The notes under the pieces were generated by a model. It worked only from the letters and a program-made list of their open reading frames with translations, did no database searches and was not told the origin of the DNA. A DNA stretch of 64,000 nt from Pseudomonas gingeri (GTDB lineage: Bacteria > Pseudomonadota > Gammaproteobacteria > Pseudomonadales > Pseudomonadaceae), in the NCBI RefSeq assembly GCF_013385635.1, contig NZ_JACAPR010000013.1:124001-188000 (forward strand), in the 5' to 3' direction. The position numbers and the translations under genes were made by a program. Of the stretch, positions 7,171 to 16,801 are shown in pieces. Position 1 is the first letter of the stretch. The number at the start of each line of letters is the position of its first letter.

Positions 7171-8658
7171 TCAATGGATAGCCGCGGTATCGACGGCGCC
7201 GTCCCGATTGGCGGCGACATCGGCGGTAGCGTTCAACTGCGTGATGTTCCAACCGCCGCCCAGTGCCTTGATCAGGCCCACGTTGGCACTCAACTGCTGC
7301 GTCTGCAACTCGAGCACCGAGCGTTGCGCCTGTAGCGAGGTGACTTGCGCGGTGACGACGTCGAGGTATCCGACAGCACCCTGGCGATAGCGTGCCAGGG
7401 ACAAGTCCTGGGCATACTGCGCTGCAGCGGCGGCGTCGCGCTGGTCGTCCAGCGCGCTGCCCAAGCCGGCGATCAGCGTGAGGTTGTTCTCGACCTGCTC
7501 GAACGCGCCGAGCACCACCCCACGATATTTGGCCGCGGCCTCGTCGGTAGCGGCCTTGGCGATGTCTACCTGGGCCTGGCGGGCGCCGCCGTCAAACAGG
7601 GTCGTCACCAACGACGGGCCGATGGCCCAGAACAGGTTGGGCGCCGTCAGCAAGCGCGCGAACTCGTCACTCTGGTAACCGCCCTGGGCGCTCAGGGTAA
7701 TGGCCGGGAACCAGGCGGCACGGGCTACGCCGATCCGCGCGTTGGCCGCGGCGATCCGGCGTTCGGCGGCGGCGATATCCGGGCGCCGCTGCAACAGTGT
7801 CGAAGGCACGCCCGTCGGTATGCCTGGCAACGCAATAGGCGCGGTGCTCGGGGCAATGGCGTAGGTCGACGCCGACTCACCGAGCATCGCGGCAATGGCA
7901 TGTTCGATCAGTGCCCGCTGGGCGAGGTTCTGGGTCAACTGCGACTTCACCGTCGACAACTGGGTCCGCGCCCGCGCCACATCCAGGCCGGAGACGATGC
8001 CACCACCGTGCAGGCCTTCGGTCAGGCTCAAGGCCTTGGCATAGGCGTCGCTGGTTTCATGCAGCAACTGGTCCTGCCAGTCGAGCCCACGCAGGCGGAT
8101 ATAGCTGTCCGCCAACTGGGCCTGTAGGCTCAGGCGCACCGAAGCCAGGTCGGCCTGGGCCGCCTGGGCGTCGCTGTTGCCGGCCGCGACCGTGTCACGT
8201 ACGCGTCCCCACAGGTCGACTTCATAGTCTACCTCGATACCCAGGGTCGCTGAGTTATAGACGTCCGGCGAAGTGGCCGAGCGCAACGGCCGGGTGTCCG
8301 ACTGACGCAGGCGCTGGCCACTGCCAATGCCCTTGACGGTCGGAAACAGTCCGGAGCGATCCTGGGCAACAAACGCCTGGGCCTGGAGGTAATGGGCCAG
8401 CGCGGCGCTCAGGTCGGGGTTGTTCTTCAGCAACTGTTGCTGCATCGCATCCAGTTGCGGATCGTTGTAGATGTGCCACCAGCCTTCGCGACTGGCCTGG
8501 TCGTTGGGCGCCGCCAACGTCCATGGCGCCTGGTCGTGAAACTGCGCGGCCACCGGCGTGGCAGGCACTTTCAACTCCGGCGCCAGGGAACAGGCGCCCA
8601 GGCCAAGGCTGGCGAGCAGCCACAGGCCCGATGACCACGGCATGCGAGACTTAGCCAT
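7171..8658 (-). CDS. Outer membrane efflux lipoprotein of an RND pump (NodT/OprM family)
   Basis: 495 residues forming the trimeric outer membrane exit duct of a tripartite pump. The N-terminal signal (MAKSRMPWSSGLWLLASLG) ends in the lipobox LGAC, giving a lipid-modified Cys at about residue 22. Two repeated halves of the outer membrane efflux fold follow, each with a helical hairpin (for example RLSLQAQLADSYIRLRGLD) and the repeat-typical RRPDIAAAERRIAAANARIG. The ATG at 8658 overlaps the end of the adaptor gene by eight bases, so the two are translationally coupled. A longer frame to 8727 would lie inside the adaptor gene and lacks a signal peptide. Confidence 0.9.
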   Translation of the reverse strand: MAKSRMPWSSGLWLLASLGLGACSLAPELKVPATPVAAQFHDQAPWTLAAPNDQASREGWWHIYNDPQLDAMQQQLLKNNPDLSAALAHYLQAQAFVAQDRSGLFPTVKGIGSGQRLRQSDTRPLRSATSPDVYNSATLGIEVDYEVDLWGRVRDTVAAGNSDAQAAQADLASVRLSLQAQLADSYIRLRGLDWQDQLLHETSDAYAKALSLTEGLHGGGIVSGLDVARARTQLSTVKSQLTQNLAQRALIEHAIAAMLGESASTYAIAPSTAPIALPGIPTGVPSTLLQRRPDIAAAERRIAAANARIGVARAAWFPAITLSAQGGYQSDEFARLLTAPNLFWAIGPSLVTTLFDGGARQAQVDIAKAATDEAAAKYRGVVLGAFEQVENNLTLIAGLGSALDDQRDAAAAAQYAQDLSLARYRQGAVGYLDVVTAQVTSLQAQRSVLELQTQQLSANVGLIKALGGGWNITQLNATADVAANRDGAVDTAAIH

Positions 8659-9847
8659 GGGGTTTGGCCTCCGACGGGTTGGACGGGTTGTAGGCCACTT
8701 GCACCGCATCATTGTCGGCCAGGCCATCGGGCGGCGTGTCGATCACCCGGTCGCTGGCCAGCAGACCACTGCCGATTTCCACCGTGTCGCCAAAATCGCG
8801 GGCGATGCTGACGGTCTTGAACAGCACATGATTGTTCGCGTCCAGGGTCGCCACGCGCATACCGTGGTCGTCGAACACCAGGGCGCTGGCGGGCAGGCGC
8901 AGCACATCGGCCTGTACCGGCAGGTCGAACTGCACGCTGGTGTAACCGCCCGGCAGCAGTCGGCCGCCCGGGTTGTCCACCAGCAGTTGCACCAGGGTAC
9001 TGCCGGACGCCGCGGTCACCGCATCGGCGGTGGCGATCACCTTGGCGGTAAACGCTTCCTGACGATACTCGGGTACCGTGAGCCGGGCCGTGGTACCGAC
9101 GCGGATCTGTGGCGAGAAGGTCTGTGGCACCTGCACATAGACCCGCAGGCGGCTGACGTCCGATACCGCGAACAACTCGCGCCCGGCACTGCCGCCGGCG
9201 CTGATCAGCGCACCGACGTCGGTGGAACGTGCCGTCACCACACCTTCGAACGGTGCGGTCAGGCGCTGGAAGCCCTTGGTCGCGACCAGTTGCTCGACAT
9301 TGGCCTGGGCCGCCTTGACCTTCGCCAGCTTGGCCGTCAGGTCACTGGTGCGCTCATCGACATCCTGACGCGACACCGAGTCGGACGCGAGCATCGCCTG
9401 CCAGCGCTTGGCCGTGGTTTCGGCCAGGTTCGCGTTGGCCTGGGCCGAAGCCAGGTCGGCGCGGGCCTGCAGCAGTTGCTGATCGAGTTCCGGGGTGTCG
9501 ATCTCGGCCAGCAGTTGCCCGGACTTGACGTGGCTGCCGATGTCCACTTTCCAGGATTTCAGGTAGCCGTTGACCCGGGCAAAGATCGAGGCCCGCGAAT
9601 AGGCCTCCAGCCGTCCCGGCAGGTTCAGCACCGGTCCCTGGGGCTGTACGCCCGGGGTCACCAGATTGACGTTGGGCAGTGCCTGGGTGTTGGTCCAGGT
9701 CTTCAGGTCGCGGGACTCGGTGGCGCGCACGGCAACGCCGAAGCCCACGATGGCGACCAGCAAGGCCAGTCCCAGCAGGAGCACAACCAGGCCACGGGAC
9801 GAGCGCCGACGCGGGCCCGGGTTGGATACGATGGTGTCGGTGGACAT
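8651..9847 (-). CDS. RND efflux periplasmic adaptor (membrane fusion protein)
   Basis: 398 residues. A single N-terminal membrane helix (about residues 18-40, LVVLLLGLALLVAIVGFGVAV) anchors it. The barrel-sandwich half-motifs RASIFARVNGYLKSWKVDIGSHVKSGQLLAEID and FQRLTAPFEGVVTARSTDVGALIS flank a coiled-coil hairpin (about residues 110-185). It would bridge the permease and the outer membrane duct. The ATG at 9847 lies one base after the permease stop with an AAGGGG-like ribosome binding site, so the order permease, adaptor, outer membrane factor is one operon. Regulation is probably by the divergent MarR protein at 13423. Confidence 0.92.
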   Translation of the reverse strand: MSTDTIVSNPGPRRRSSRGLVVLLLGLALLVAIVGFGVAVRATESRDLKTWTNTQALPNVNLVTPGVQPQGPVLNLPGRLEAYSRASIFARVNGYLKSWKVDIGSHVKSGQLLAEIDTPELDQQLLQARADLASAQANANLAETTAKRWQAMLASDSVSRQDVDERTSDLTAKLAKVKAAQANVEQLVATKGFQRLTAPFEGVVTARSTDVGALISAGGSAGRELFAVSDVSRLRVYVQVPQTFSPQIRVGTTARLTVPEYRQEAFTAKVIATADAVTAASGSTLVQLLVDNPGGRLLPGGYTSVQFDLPVQADVLRLPASALVFDDHGMRVATLDANNHVLFKTVSIARDFGDTVEIGSGLLASDRVIDTPPDGLADNDAVQVAYNPSNPSEAKPHG

Positions 9848-9848
9848 G

Positions 9849-12800
9849 TCAAACCCCTTGAGTGACGGTGGTCGCAAGCGTGGCGTGCTGACGACGCCCG
9901 TGCACAAGACTGAAAATCAGCGGAACCAGGAACAATGTGGCGATGGTGGCGAAGCCCAGACCGCCGATCACGGCGCGACCCAGCGGCGCGTTCTGCTCGC
10001 CGCCCTCACCCAGGCTCAGGGCCATGGGCGCCATGCCGATGATCATCGAGATGGCTGTCATCATTACCGGTCGCAGGCGGGTGAAGCCGGCCTCCAGGGC
10101 AGCCTTCACCGGATCGCCGTGGACCGCCAGGCGCTCGCGGCAGAAACTCACCACCAGGATCGCGTTGGCGGTGGCCACCCCCATACACATGATCGCCCCG
10201 GTCAAGGCCGGTACCGACAATGGCGTATGGGTGATGAACAACATCCAGACAATCCCGGCAAGCGCCGCCGGCAAGGCGGTAATGATCACGAACGGGTCGC
10301 TCCAGGACTGGAAATTGACCACGATCAGCAGGTAGATCAGCACCACTGCGCCAAGCAGGCCGAACAGCAGCCCGCCGAAGGCCGCGTTCATGGTCTGCAC
10401 CTGCCCCTGCAACTGCACCTTGGAACCGGTAGGGACATCACTGGCATGGGTCGCGATGATCTTCTGGATATCGGCGGCCACCCCGCCAAGGTCACGACCC
10501 TGGATCGAAGTGAGGATCTCCACCACCGGCTGGATATCCGACTGGGTCACCACCGAGTTGCCATGACTGCGCTGGATCGACGCCAGGGCGCCCAGCGTCT
10601 GGTCGGAGGCAGCACCGGCGCTACCGCTGAGCGGCAGGTTGTGCAAGGCGGCCAGGTTATCGAGACTGTACTGTGGCGTCTGCAACACGATCGGGTAGGA
10701 CACGCCGTTGGCATTGTTGAGCCAGAACGTCGGCGCCACCTGGCTGGAACCGGCCAGGTTGACCACCAGGCTGTTGGTGACATCGCGCTCGGTCAGGCCG
10801 ACCAGTTGCGCCCGGGTGCGGTCGACATCGATCTTGAAGGTCGGCAATTGCTGCGACTGCTGGATCCGTGCATCCACCACGCCAGGTACCCGGCGGATTT
10901 CCCGCAGCAGCCGACTGGCATAGCTGAAGTTGGCCGCCAGGTTGTTGCCGGCGATCTGCACGTCGACAGGCGCCGAAGCACCGAAGTTGAGGATCTGCCC
11001 GACAATGTCCGAGGCCGGGTACGAGAACACCGCATTGGGGAATTCCCGCGGCAGGATTTCGCGCAGCTCACGCACATAGTCGGCCGTCGGCTTGTGGCCT
11101 TCCTTCAGGCTGATCTGGATATCGCTGTCCTGGGAGCCGACGGTACCGGTGTTGTTATAGGCGGTGTTGATACCGCTGATGGACAGGCCGATATTGTCCA
11201 CCAGCGCCGCCAGCTGATCCGGTTCGATCACCGAGCGGATCGACTTCTCGACCTCGGCAATCAACTGCGCGGTACTCTCCACCCGCGTACCCACTGGTGC
11301 CCGCACATGCAACAGGATCTGCCCTGAGTCGACCTCGGGGAAGAAGTTGCGACCCAGCATCGGCACCAGTGCGAACGAGGCGACGACAAACGCCAGCATC
11401 GCGATCACCACCACACGCCGATGATGCAGGGCGCTGTCCAGTACGTTGTGGTAATGCCCGCGCAGGGTTTCGAAACACGCCTCGAAGCCGCGCTGGAAAC
11501 GCACCAGCGGATTGTTCGAGGGGGCCACATGCGGCTGCCCGTCATCCCCGTGGACATGGGGCTTGAGCAGGTAGTTGGCCATGGTCGGCACCAGGGTCCG
11601 CGACAGGATGAACGAGGCGATCATGGCAAAGATCACCGCCTCGGCCATCGGCACGAAGAGGAACCGGGCGACACCGTCGAGGAAGAACATCGGCACGAAC
11701 ACGATGCAGATACACAACAGCGAGACAAAGGCCGGCGTGACGATCTGCGCGGCACCGTCGAGTATCGCCTGCTCCACCGGCTTGCCCTGCTCCAGGTGCC
11801 AGTTGATGTTCTCGATGGTGACCGTGGCGTCGTCCACCAGGATCCCCACCGCCAGCGCCAGGCCGCCCAGGGTCATGATGTTCAGGGTCTCGCCGAGCAC
11901 CGACAAGGTGACAATCGACGACAGGATCGCCAGTGGAATCGACACGGCGATGATCACCGTCGAGCGCCAACTGCCGAGGAACAGCAGGATCATCAGGCTG
12001 GTCAGTGCCGCCGCGATCAGGCCTTCGCGGGCCACGCCGCTGATGGCCGAACGGACGAACAGCGACTGGTCGCCGATCAGGTCGATATTCAGGTTCGGCG
12101 GCAAGGCGGCCTTGTTGTCGGCCAGCTTGTCCTTGATCCCGGCGATCACCCCGAGGGTCGAGGCCGAACCGGTCTTGAGCACCGGAATCAGTACCGACCG
12201 GTTGCCGTTGACGTGGACGATATTGCTCTGCGGCGGGTTGCCGTCACGCACCGTCGCCACGTCACGAATCAGCACCGTGGTGCCATCGGCGGTCTTGATC
12301 GGCAGGTTCTCCAGGTCATGGAAATCCGTGGGCGAGTTGTTCAGTTGCAGCGTGTATTCATAGCTGCCGATCTTCTGCGTGCCTACCGGGGTGATCACGT
12401 TCTGCGTCGCCAGGGCGGTGGCAACATCCTGCGCCGACAACCCCCGTGCCTGCATCCGCGCCGAGTCCAGGTCAATCTGCACCTGGCGGCTCTTGCCGCC
12501 GAACGGATAAGGCACGGCCGCACCGGGAACCGTGGTCAGCATCAGCCGCACGGTGTTCAAGCCCAGGTCACCGAGTTTCTGTTCACTGAAGCCATTGCCC
12601 GACAGCGCCAATTGCACGATCGGCACCGTCGAGGCGCTGTAGTTGAGAATCAGCGGCGGCACCGTGCCCGGCGGCAGGTTGCGCAGGATGGCCTGGGACA
12701 CCGAAGTCAGTTGCGCGTTGGCGGTACTGATATTGACCCCGGGCTGGAAGAACACCTTGACGATCCCGTAGCCGGTCATCGACTGCGCCTCGATATGGCG

Positions 12801-13037
12801 GATGTCGTTGACCGTGGTGGTCAGCACCCGTTCGAAAGGCGAAGTGATCCGACCGGCCATCTGGTCCGGCGGCAAGCCGGTGTACTGCCAGATCACGGCG
12901 ATCACCGGAATGCGGATTTCCGGAAAGATGTCGGTGGGCGTACGCCAGGCCGCGAGCGGTCCGACGATCAGGATGAGGATTGCCAGTACAACAAAGGTAT
13001 AGGGGCGCCGCAAAGCTATGCGCACAAGGCTCAGCAT
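9849..13037 (-). CDS. RND efflux pump inner membrane permease (AcrB superfamily)
   Basis: 1062 residues, a proton-driven multidrug exporter. Features: first membrane helix near residues 10-32; the porter segments TDIFPEIRIPVIAVIWQYTG and SPFERVLTTTVNDIRHIEAQS; the helix 4 motif LALAVGILVDDATVTIENI with the paired aspartates of the proton relay; and a second-half repeat ending in VMMTAISMIIGMAPMAL. The ATG at 13037 puts the first helix at the N-terminus as in homologues, though no clear Shine-Dalgarno precedes it. The frame can be extended to 13148 but only by crossing the promoter region. The gene is the first of the pump operon, divergent from MarR. The substrate is not deducible. Confidence 0.93.
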   Translation of the reverse strand: MLSLVRIALRRPYTFVVLAILILIVGPLAAWRTPTDIFPEIRIPVIAVIWQYTGLPPDQMAGRITSPFERVLTTTVNDIRHIEAQSMTGYGIVKVFFQPGVNISTANAQLTSVSQAILRNLPPGTVPPLILNYSASTVPIVQLALSGNGFSEQKLGDLGLNTVRLMLTTVPGAAVPYPFGGKSRQVQIDLDSARMQARGLSAQDVATALATQNVITPVGTQKIGSYEYTLQLNNSPTDFHDLENLPIKTADGTTVLIRDVATVRDGNPPQSNIVHVNGNRSVLIPVLKTGSASTLGVIAGIKDKLADNKAALPPNLNIDLIGDQSLFVRSAISGVAREGLIAAALTSLMILLFLGSWRSTVIIAVSIPLAILSSIVTLSVLGETLNIMTLGGLALAVGILVDDATVTIENINWHLEQGKPVEQAILDGAAQIVTPAFVSLLCICIVFVPMFFLDGVARFLFVPMAEAVIFAMIASFILSRTLVPTMANYLLKPHVHGDDGQPHVAPSNNPLVRFQRGFEACFETLRGHYHNVLDSALHHRRVVVIAMLAFVVASFALVPMLGRNFFPEVDSGQILLHVRAPVGTRVESTAQLIAEVEKSIRSVIEPDQLAALVDNIGLSISGINTAYNNTGTVGSQDSDIQISLKEGHKPTADYVRELREILPREFPNAVFSYPASDIVGQILNFGASAPVDVQIAGNNLAANFSYASRLLREIRRVPGVVDARIQQSQQLPTFKIDVDRTRAQLVGLTERDVTNSLVVNLAGSSQVAPTFWLNNANGVSYPIVLQTPQYSLDNLAALHNLPLSGSAGAASDQTLGALASIQRSHGNSVVTQSDIQPVVEILTSIQGRDLGGVAADIQKIIATHASDVPTGSKVQLQGQVQTMNAAFGGLLFGLLGAVVLIYLLIVVNFQSWSDPFVIITALPAALAGIVWMLFITHTPLSVPALTGAIMCMGVATANAILVVSFCRERLAVHGDPVKAALEAGFTRLRPVMMTAISMIIGMAPMALSLGEGGEQNAPLGRAVIGGLGFATIATLFLVPLIFSLVHGRRQHATLATTVTQGV

Positions 13038-13179
13038 GGAGGTGATCCAGACAAGGGATTGGACAGTGAGGAAGGCACATGGCGCAAGCTCGCGGGGCGC
13101 TTCATACGGCGCTCTATTCCCGCCCTGCGCCCTCCTCGACCCGGGCAAACAGCTCTGACATCCTGGTCATAAAGAGGCA

Positions 13180-13208
13180 TATGCCACGATATAGATTTTA
13201 GTGGCATA
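13180..13208. promoter_or_regulatory. Inverted repeat in the RND/MarR intergenic region
   Basis: TATGCCAC-N13-GTGGCATA has perfect 8-bp arms. It lies in the 385-base gap between the pump permease and the MarR gene, which otherwise contains no gene. It may be an operator for MarR or for another regulator. Confidence 0.5.
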
Positions 13209-13209
13209 C

Positions 13210-13226
13210 GCAAGTATATTTCTTGC
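13210..13226. promoter_or_regulatory. Candidate MarR operator
   Basis: GCAAG-TATATTT-CTTGC is a 17-base palindrome with an AT-rich centre, the size and form usual for MarR dimers. It begins two bases after the larger inverted repeat, so the two sites may compete or be read together. Confidence 0.45.
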
Positions 13227-13422
13227 AGAACGCAGTTGAAGATCCAGTGTCAGAGCTGAAGGAGCCATTCCGTCATCTGTGCAGTGATCTTTAAGCATCC
13301 ATGGATTATGGAATCATTACGTGATCGGCCAGATCGCCGCCTCGGGAATGAAAGACCTTGTTCTCGAGACGGTCGCAGGCATAATTACCCCATCGACCCA
13401 GCCTTAAGAGAGTGATCAGCCC

Positions 13423-13896
13423 TTGAAATGTGCACCACCCGGTCCCGACAGCCCACAGGCCAGCAGTTGCGCGAACGGTGCCGTACGCCGCGCGTCCCGG
13501 CGCCTGGGGCAAATCTACGACGAGGCGTTCGCACCCTGCGGCCTGAAAGCCACCCAATACTCCCTGCTGTCGCATATCGCCCGCTCCGACGAACCGCGGA
13601 TGCGCGATCTGGCCCAGTCCCTGGTCATGGACCTGTCGGCGCTGGGCCATACCCTCAAGCCGCTGGTGCGCGACGGCTTGGTGCTGTTGCAGGTGGATGA
13701 ACTCGACCGCCGCGGTCGTCGCGTGCTGCTGACCGAGGAAGGCCGGCGCAAGTACGAAGAGGCGCTGCTGGTCTCCCGGCAGATGTCGAGCCGCTTCGAA
13801 CAGGCCTTCGGCGCGGAAGAAACCCTCCAGTTGCGCAAGACCATGGACTTCATTTCCTCGGATGACTTCGCCCAGGCCCTGCTCGGCAGAGCCTGA
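13423..13896 (+). CDS. MarR family transcriptional regulator
   Basis: 157 residues, winged helix-turn-helix protein. The recognition region PRMRDLAQSLVMDLSALGHTLKPLVRDGLV and the wing DELDRRGRRVLLTEEGRRK are typical of MarR. A TTG start at 13423 is proposed because the frame has no suitable ATG or GTG upstream of the first helices and AAGAGAG lies upstream. A cysteine near the N-terminus (residue 3) and another at about residue 38 could be sensory, but that is speculative. It is divergent from the RND pump operon and most likely represses it until a toxic ligand is bound. Confidence 0.82.
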   Translation: MKCAPPGPDSPQASSCANGAVRRASRRLGQIYDEAFAPCGLKATQYSLLSHIARSDEPRMRDLAQSLVMDLSALGHTLKPLVRDGLVLLQVDELDRRGRRVLLTEEGRRKYEEALLVSRQMSSRFEQAFGAEETLQLRKTMDFISSDDFAQALLGRA

Positions 13897-13910
13897 ACCC
13901 CGCGCGACCG

Positions 13911-14693
13911 TCAGAGAATCGAGCGAATGGTCCCGCCTTCCACGCGCATCGCCATGCCATTGAGCGCCGGCGAGGCCGCCAGGTGCAGAACGCTGCGGGC
14001 GACTTCCTCGGGCTCGATCATCCGCCGGATCAGCGACGTCGGCTCGGTTTCGTCGAAGTAGTCGGCCACCACCTGTTGCGGGCTGATCCCCTTCTCTTCG
14101 GCAATCTCCCGGTGATAACGACGCACCGCCTCAGTGGCGGTCGGGCCCGGCAATATCGAATTGACCCGCACCGCCGTGCCCCTGGTCAGTTCGGCCAGGG
14201 CCCGGGACAAGCCCAGCAGGCAGGCTTTCATCGCGCCGTAGTGGACCATCCAGGGTTGCGGCTTGACCGCCGACTCACTGCTGATGAACACCACCGAACC
14301 CTCGCCGCGGCTGAGCATATCGTTCATCACCAGGCGGCTCATGCGCACGCCGCTCATGACATTGACGTTGAAGTAGTGCAGCCACCGGGCATCATCGGTG
14401 TCGAAAAAATCCCGTACCTCGAAGATACCGACGTTGTTGATCAGGAAGTCGATGGGCCCGAACTCCCGGGCCAGGGCCACCAGTTGCTCGGGCACGCCGG
14501 CCTGGGTCAGGTCGCCGGCCAGCCCCTTGCTGCGCGGCCCCAGTTCTTCGAGAGCCTGGGTGACCTCTTCTTCCAGCAGACCGCTGATGACTACGTTGGC
14601 CCCTTCAAGCAGGAAGCCGTGGGCGATGGCCTTGCCGATCCCCGTGGCGCCACCGGTGATCAGCGCCGTCTTGCCGGTCAGTTGATAATCCAT
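13911..14693 (-). CDS. Short-chain dehydrogenase/reductase
   Basis: 260 residues with the Rossmann fold of classical SDRs: cofactor motif TGGATGIG at about residues 12-19, NNVG in strand 4, catalytic Ser in VVFISSESAV and the YGAMK form of YxxxK. The C-terminal lid contains an FDETEPTSLIRRM insertion. The ATG at 14693 has AGGCGGA upstream. It lies 14 bases from the end of MarR (convergent) and 113 bases downstream of a LysR gene on the same strand, which may regulate it. The substrate is unknown. Confidence 0.88.
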   Translation of the reverse strand: MDYQLTGKTALITGGATGIGKAIAHGFLLEGANVVISGLLEEEVTQALEELGPRSKGLAGDLTQAGVPEQLVALAREFGPIDFLINNVGIFEVRDFFDTDDARWLHYFNVNVMSGVRMSRLVMNDMLSRGEGSVVFISSESAVKPQPWMVHYGAMKACLLGLSRALAELTRGTAVRVNSILPGPTATEAVRRYHREIAEEKGISPQQVVADYFDETEPTSLIRRMIEPEEVARSVLHLAASPALNGMAMRVEGGTIRSIL

Positions 14694-14806
14694 GAAATCC
14701 GCCTGGGTTGTTCTTGTACAGATCATCATGCCCCAGGCCCGGGCGAAGGATTTTCAAGAATTGTCGAAGACTGAATTAAGCCTTTTTGCAAAACCGCGTT
14801 GCCCGC

Positions 14807-15730
14807 TCAGTCCTGGGACAGGCGCGGGGCGATCCGCTCCAGCAGGAAGTCGATAAACACCCGCACCCGATGGGGCAGTTGCCGTCCGGGGCCGATGAAG
14901 ACCGCGTGGATCGCCTCGCTTTCCCCACTGTCCCAGGCTTGCAGCAACGGCACCAGGCGCCCGGCCTCGATATCGGCGCCGATATGGAAGTTGGCCAGCC
15001 GGGCGATACCCAGTCCGGCCAGTGCCGACTGGCGCATGCTCTCGCCGTCGCTGAGGAGGATATTGCCCTGGGGCTCGATCTCGATGCGCTGGCCCTCGTC
15101 GCCGCGAAACACCCAGGCCTGGGAGTAGCGGTGGAAACCGAAGCTGAGGCGGTTGTGCCCGTGCAACGCCTCCAGTGACTCGGGCTTGCCGAAACGGGCG
15201 ATATAGCTCGGCGCCGCCACGGTGATCAGACGGCTTTCGCCGAGCCGGCGCTGGACCAGGCTCGACTCCTTCATCGGTCCGGTGCGGATCGCCACATCCG
15301 CGCGACGTTCGAGCAGGTCGACCACGGTATCGGTCAGTTCGACATTGAGGGTGATGTCCGGATAGGCGGCGAGGAAGTCCGGCAGCAACGGCAGCAGGCA
15401 ATGCAGGCCGAACGGCAGGTTGGCGTTGACCTGGATCAGCCCGCTGGGCCGGGTGACATTCGCCACGTCGCGCTCGGCGTTGTCGATCTGCTCGAGAATG
15501 CGCAGGCACTCGCTGTTGAAACGCTCGCCCTCGGCGGTGAGCTCCAGGCGCCGGGTCGAGCGATGCAGCAGGCGCGCGCCGAGCCGTTGCTCCAGGCGGG
15601 CGATCAACTTGCTCACCGCCGAAGGCGACATGTCCAGTTGGCGGGCTGCCTCGGAAAAGGTGCCGGCCGCAACCACCCGGGTGAACACTTCCATTTCGCC
15701 GGAGCGATTGATGTCTTTGATATTGAGCAT
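14807..15730 (-). CDS. LysR family transcriptional regulator
   Basis: 307 residues. The winged helix-turn-helix is at residues 12-70 (GTFSEAARQLDMSPSAVSKLIARLEQRLG), followed by the linker helix and a two-lobe effector domain (from about residue 95, SGLIQVNANLPFGLHCLLP). The effector domain belongs to the CrgA-like branch with the segment ERRADVAIRTGPM. It is divergent from the NAD-dependent epimerase gene at 15876 and upstream of the SDR gene at 13911. The 145-base divergent gap is the most likely site of control. The effector is unknown. Confidence 0.9.
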   Translation of the reverse strand: MLNIKDINRSGEMEVFTRVVAAGTFSEAARQLDMSPSAVSKLIARLEQRLGARLLHRSTRRLELTAEGERFNSECLRILEQIDNAERDVANVTRPSGLIQVNANLPFGLHCLLPLLPDFLAAYPDITLNVELTDTVVDLLERRADVAIRTGPMKESSLVQRRLGESRLITVAAPSYIARFGKPESLEALHGHNRLSFGFHRYSQAWVFRGDEGQRIEIEPQGNILLSDGESMRQSALAGLGIARLANFHIGADIEAGRLVPLLQAWDSGESEAIHAVFIGPGRQLPHRVRVFIDFLLERIAPRLSQD

Positions 15731-15875
15731 GAATCGAGTTCACAGATGATTGGAGTTTCAGCAGTCTAGCTCATACCTGGGGTGGATCGTATCGTGAATG
15801 GATTCCAGCACCTGGAATACCTGCGCCTGCGCTTTTTTCCCGCGCCAGGCCCCACGACAAGAAGAGGACATCTCA

Positions 15876-16781
15876 GTGAAAATTTTCGTTACCGGCGCGA
15901 CCGGCTATATCGGCGGCTCGGTGGCCAGCTACCTGGTCAAGGCCGGCCATCAGGTCAGCGGGCTGCTGCGCAATCCGGATCAGCGCAACGCCCTGCTGGA
16001 ACTTGGTATCACCCCCGTGCTCGGCACCCTGGACGATGCCTGTATCCTCGCCGAGCAGGCGCGTGCCGCCGATGTGGTGGTCAACGCCGCCAACTCCGAC
16101 CACCTGGGGTCGGTACAGACCTTTATCGACGCCCTGCGCGGCAGCGGCAAGGTCCTGCTGCACACCTCGGGTTCCAGCGTGGTGGGTGACGATGCCCGGG
16201 GCGCCTACGAGCGCGCCGAGATTTTTACCGATGAAACACCGTTCACGCCGATGGACATCCGCAAGGACCGGGTCGAAATCAACCAGTGGGTACGGCGCGC
16301 CGGCGTCGAGGACGGTATTCGCAGCATCGTGTTCTGCCCGACCATGATCTATGGCGAGTCCCTCGGGCTGCCGGTCAAGAGCGACCAGTTGCCCAAGCTC
16401 TATGCCAAGTCCCGTGAGTATGGTGCCGGCGCCTACCTGGGTACCGGGCTGCATCGATGGTCCAACGTGCATATCGAGGACCTGGCCGAGCTCTATCGCC
16501 TGGCGATCGAAAAGGCACCCTCGGCTTCGCTGTTCTTCGCGGAAAACGGCGAGGCCTCGTTTATCGAGATCGCCACGGCCATCAGCAAGGCCCTGGGTTA
16601 TGGCGGGCGGATCCAGAGCTGGCCGGCCGACGAGGCCATTGCCCAACTGGGTGACTGGGCGCGCTTCGCCATCGGCTCCAACAGTCGTGTGCGGGCGGTG
16701 AATGCGCGGGTATTGCTCGGCTGGCAGCCCAAGCGCGAATCGATCCTGGAGTGGATCGAAAGCACGGACGTGCAGTGGTAA
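15876..16781 (+). CDS. NAD-dependent epimerase/dehydratase family (atypical extended SDR)
   Basis: 301 residues. It begins with a classic dinucleotide fold, KIFVTGATGYIGG (GxxGxxG), and has HTSGSSVVGDDA in the catalytic-serine region. I do not see a clear YxxxK, so it may be an atypical NmrA-like or reductase member. A GTG start at 15876 is chosen because AGAGG precedes it and the extended frame to 15798 adds a cysteine-rich tail before the Rossmann strand. It is divergent from the LysR gene at 14807, its likely regulator. A 32-base perfect palindrome follows the stop. Confidence 0.85.
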   Translation: MKIFVTGATGYIGGSVASYLVKAGHQVSGLLRNPDQRNALLELGITPVLGTLDDACILAEQARAADVVVNAANSDHLGSVQTFIDALRGSGKVLLHTSGSSVVGDDARGAYERAEIFTDETPFTPMDIRKDRVEINQWVRRAGVEDGIRSIVFCPTMIYGESLGLPVKSDQLPKLYAKSREYGAGAYLGTGLHRWSNVHIEDLAELYRLAIEKAPSASLFFAENGEASFIEIATAISKALGYGGRIQSWPADEAIAQLGDWARFAIGSNSRVRAVNARVLLGWQPKRESILEWIESTDVQW

Positions 16782-16801
16782 ACCCCCGGCCGTACTGAGG
16801 T

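Noticed and set aside
9666..13172. Long plus-strand frames (550 to 580 codons) opposite the RND adaptor and permease
   Set aside because: They mirror high-GC coding sequence on the minus strand, have His/Arg/Gly-rich low-complexity composition and no start signals.
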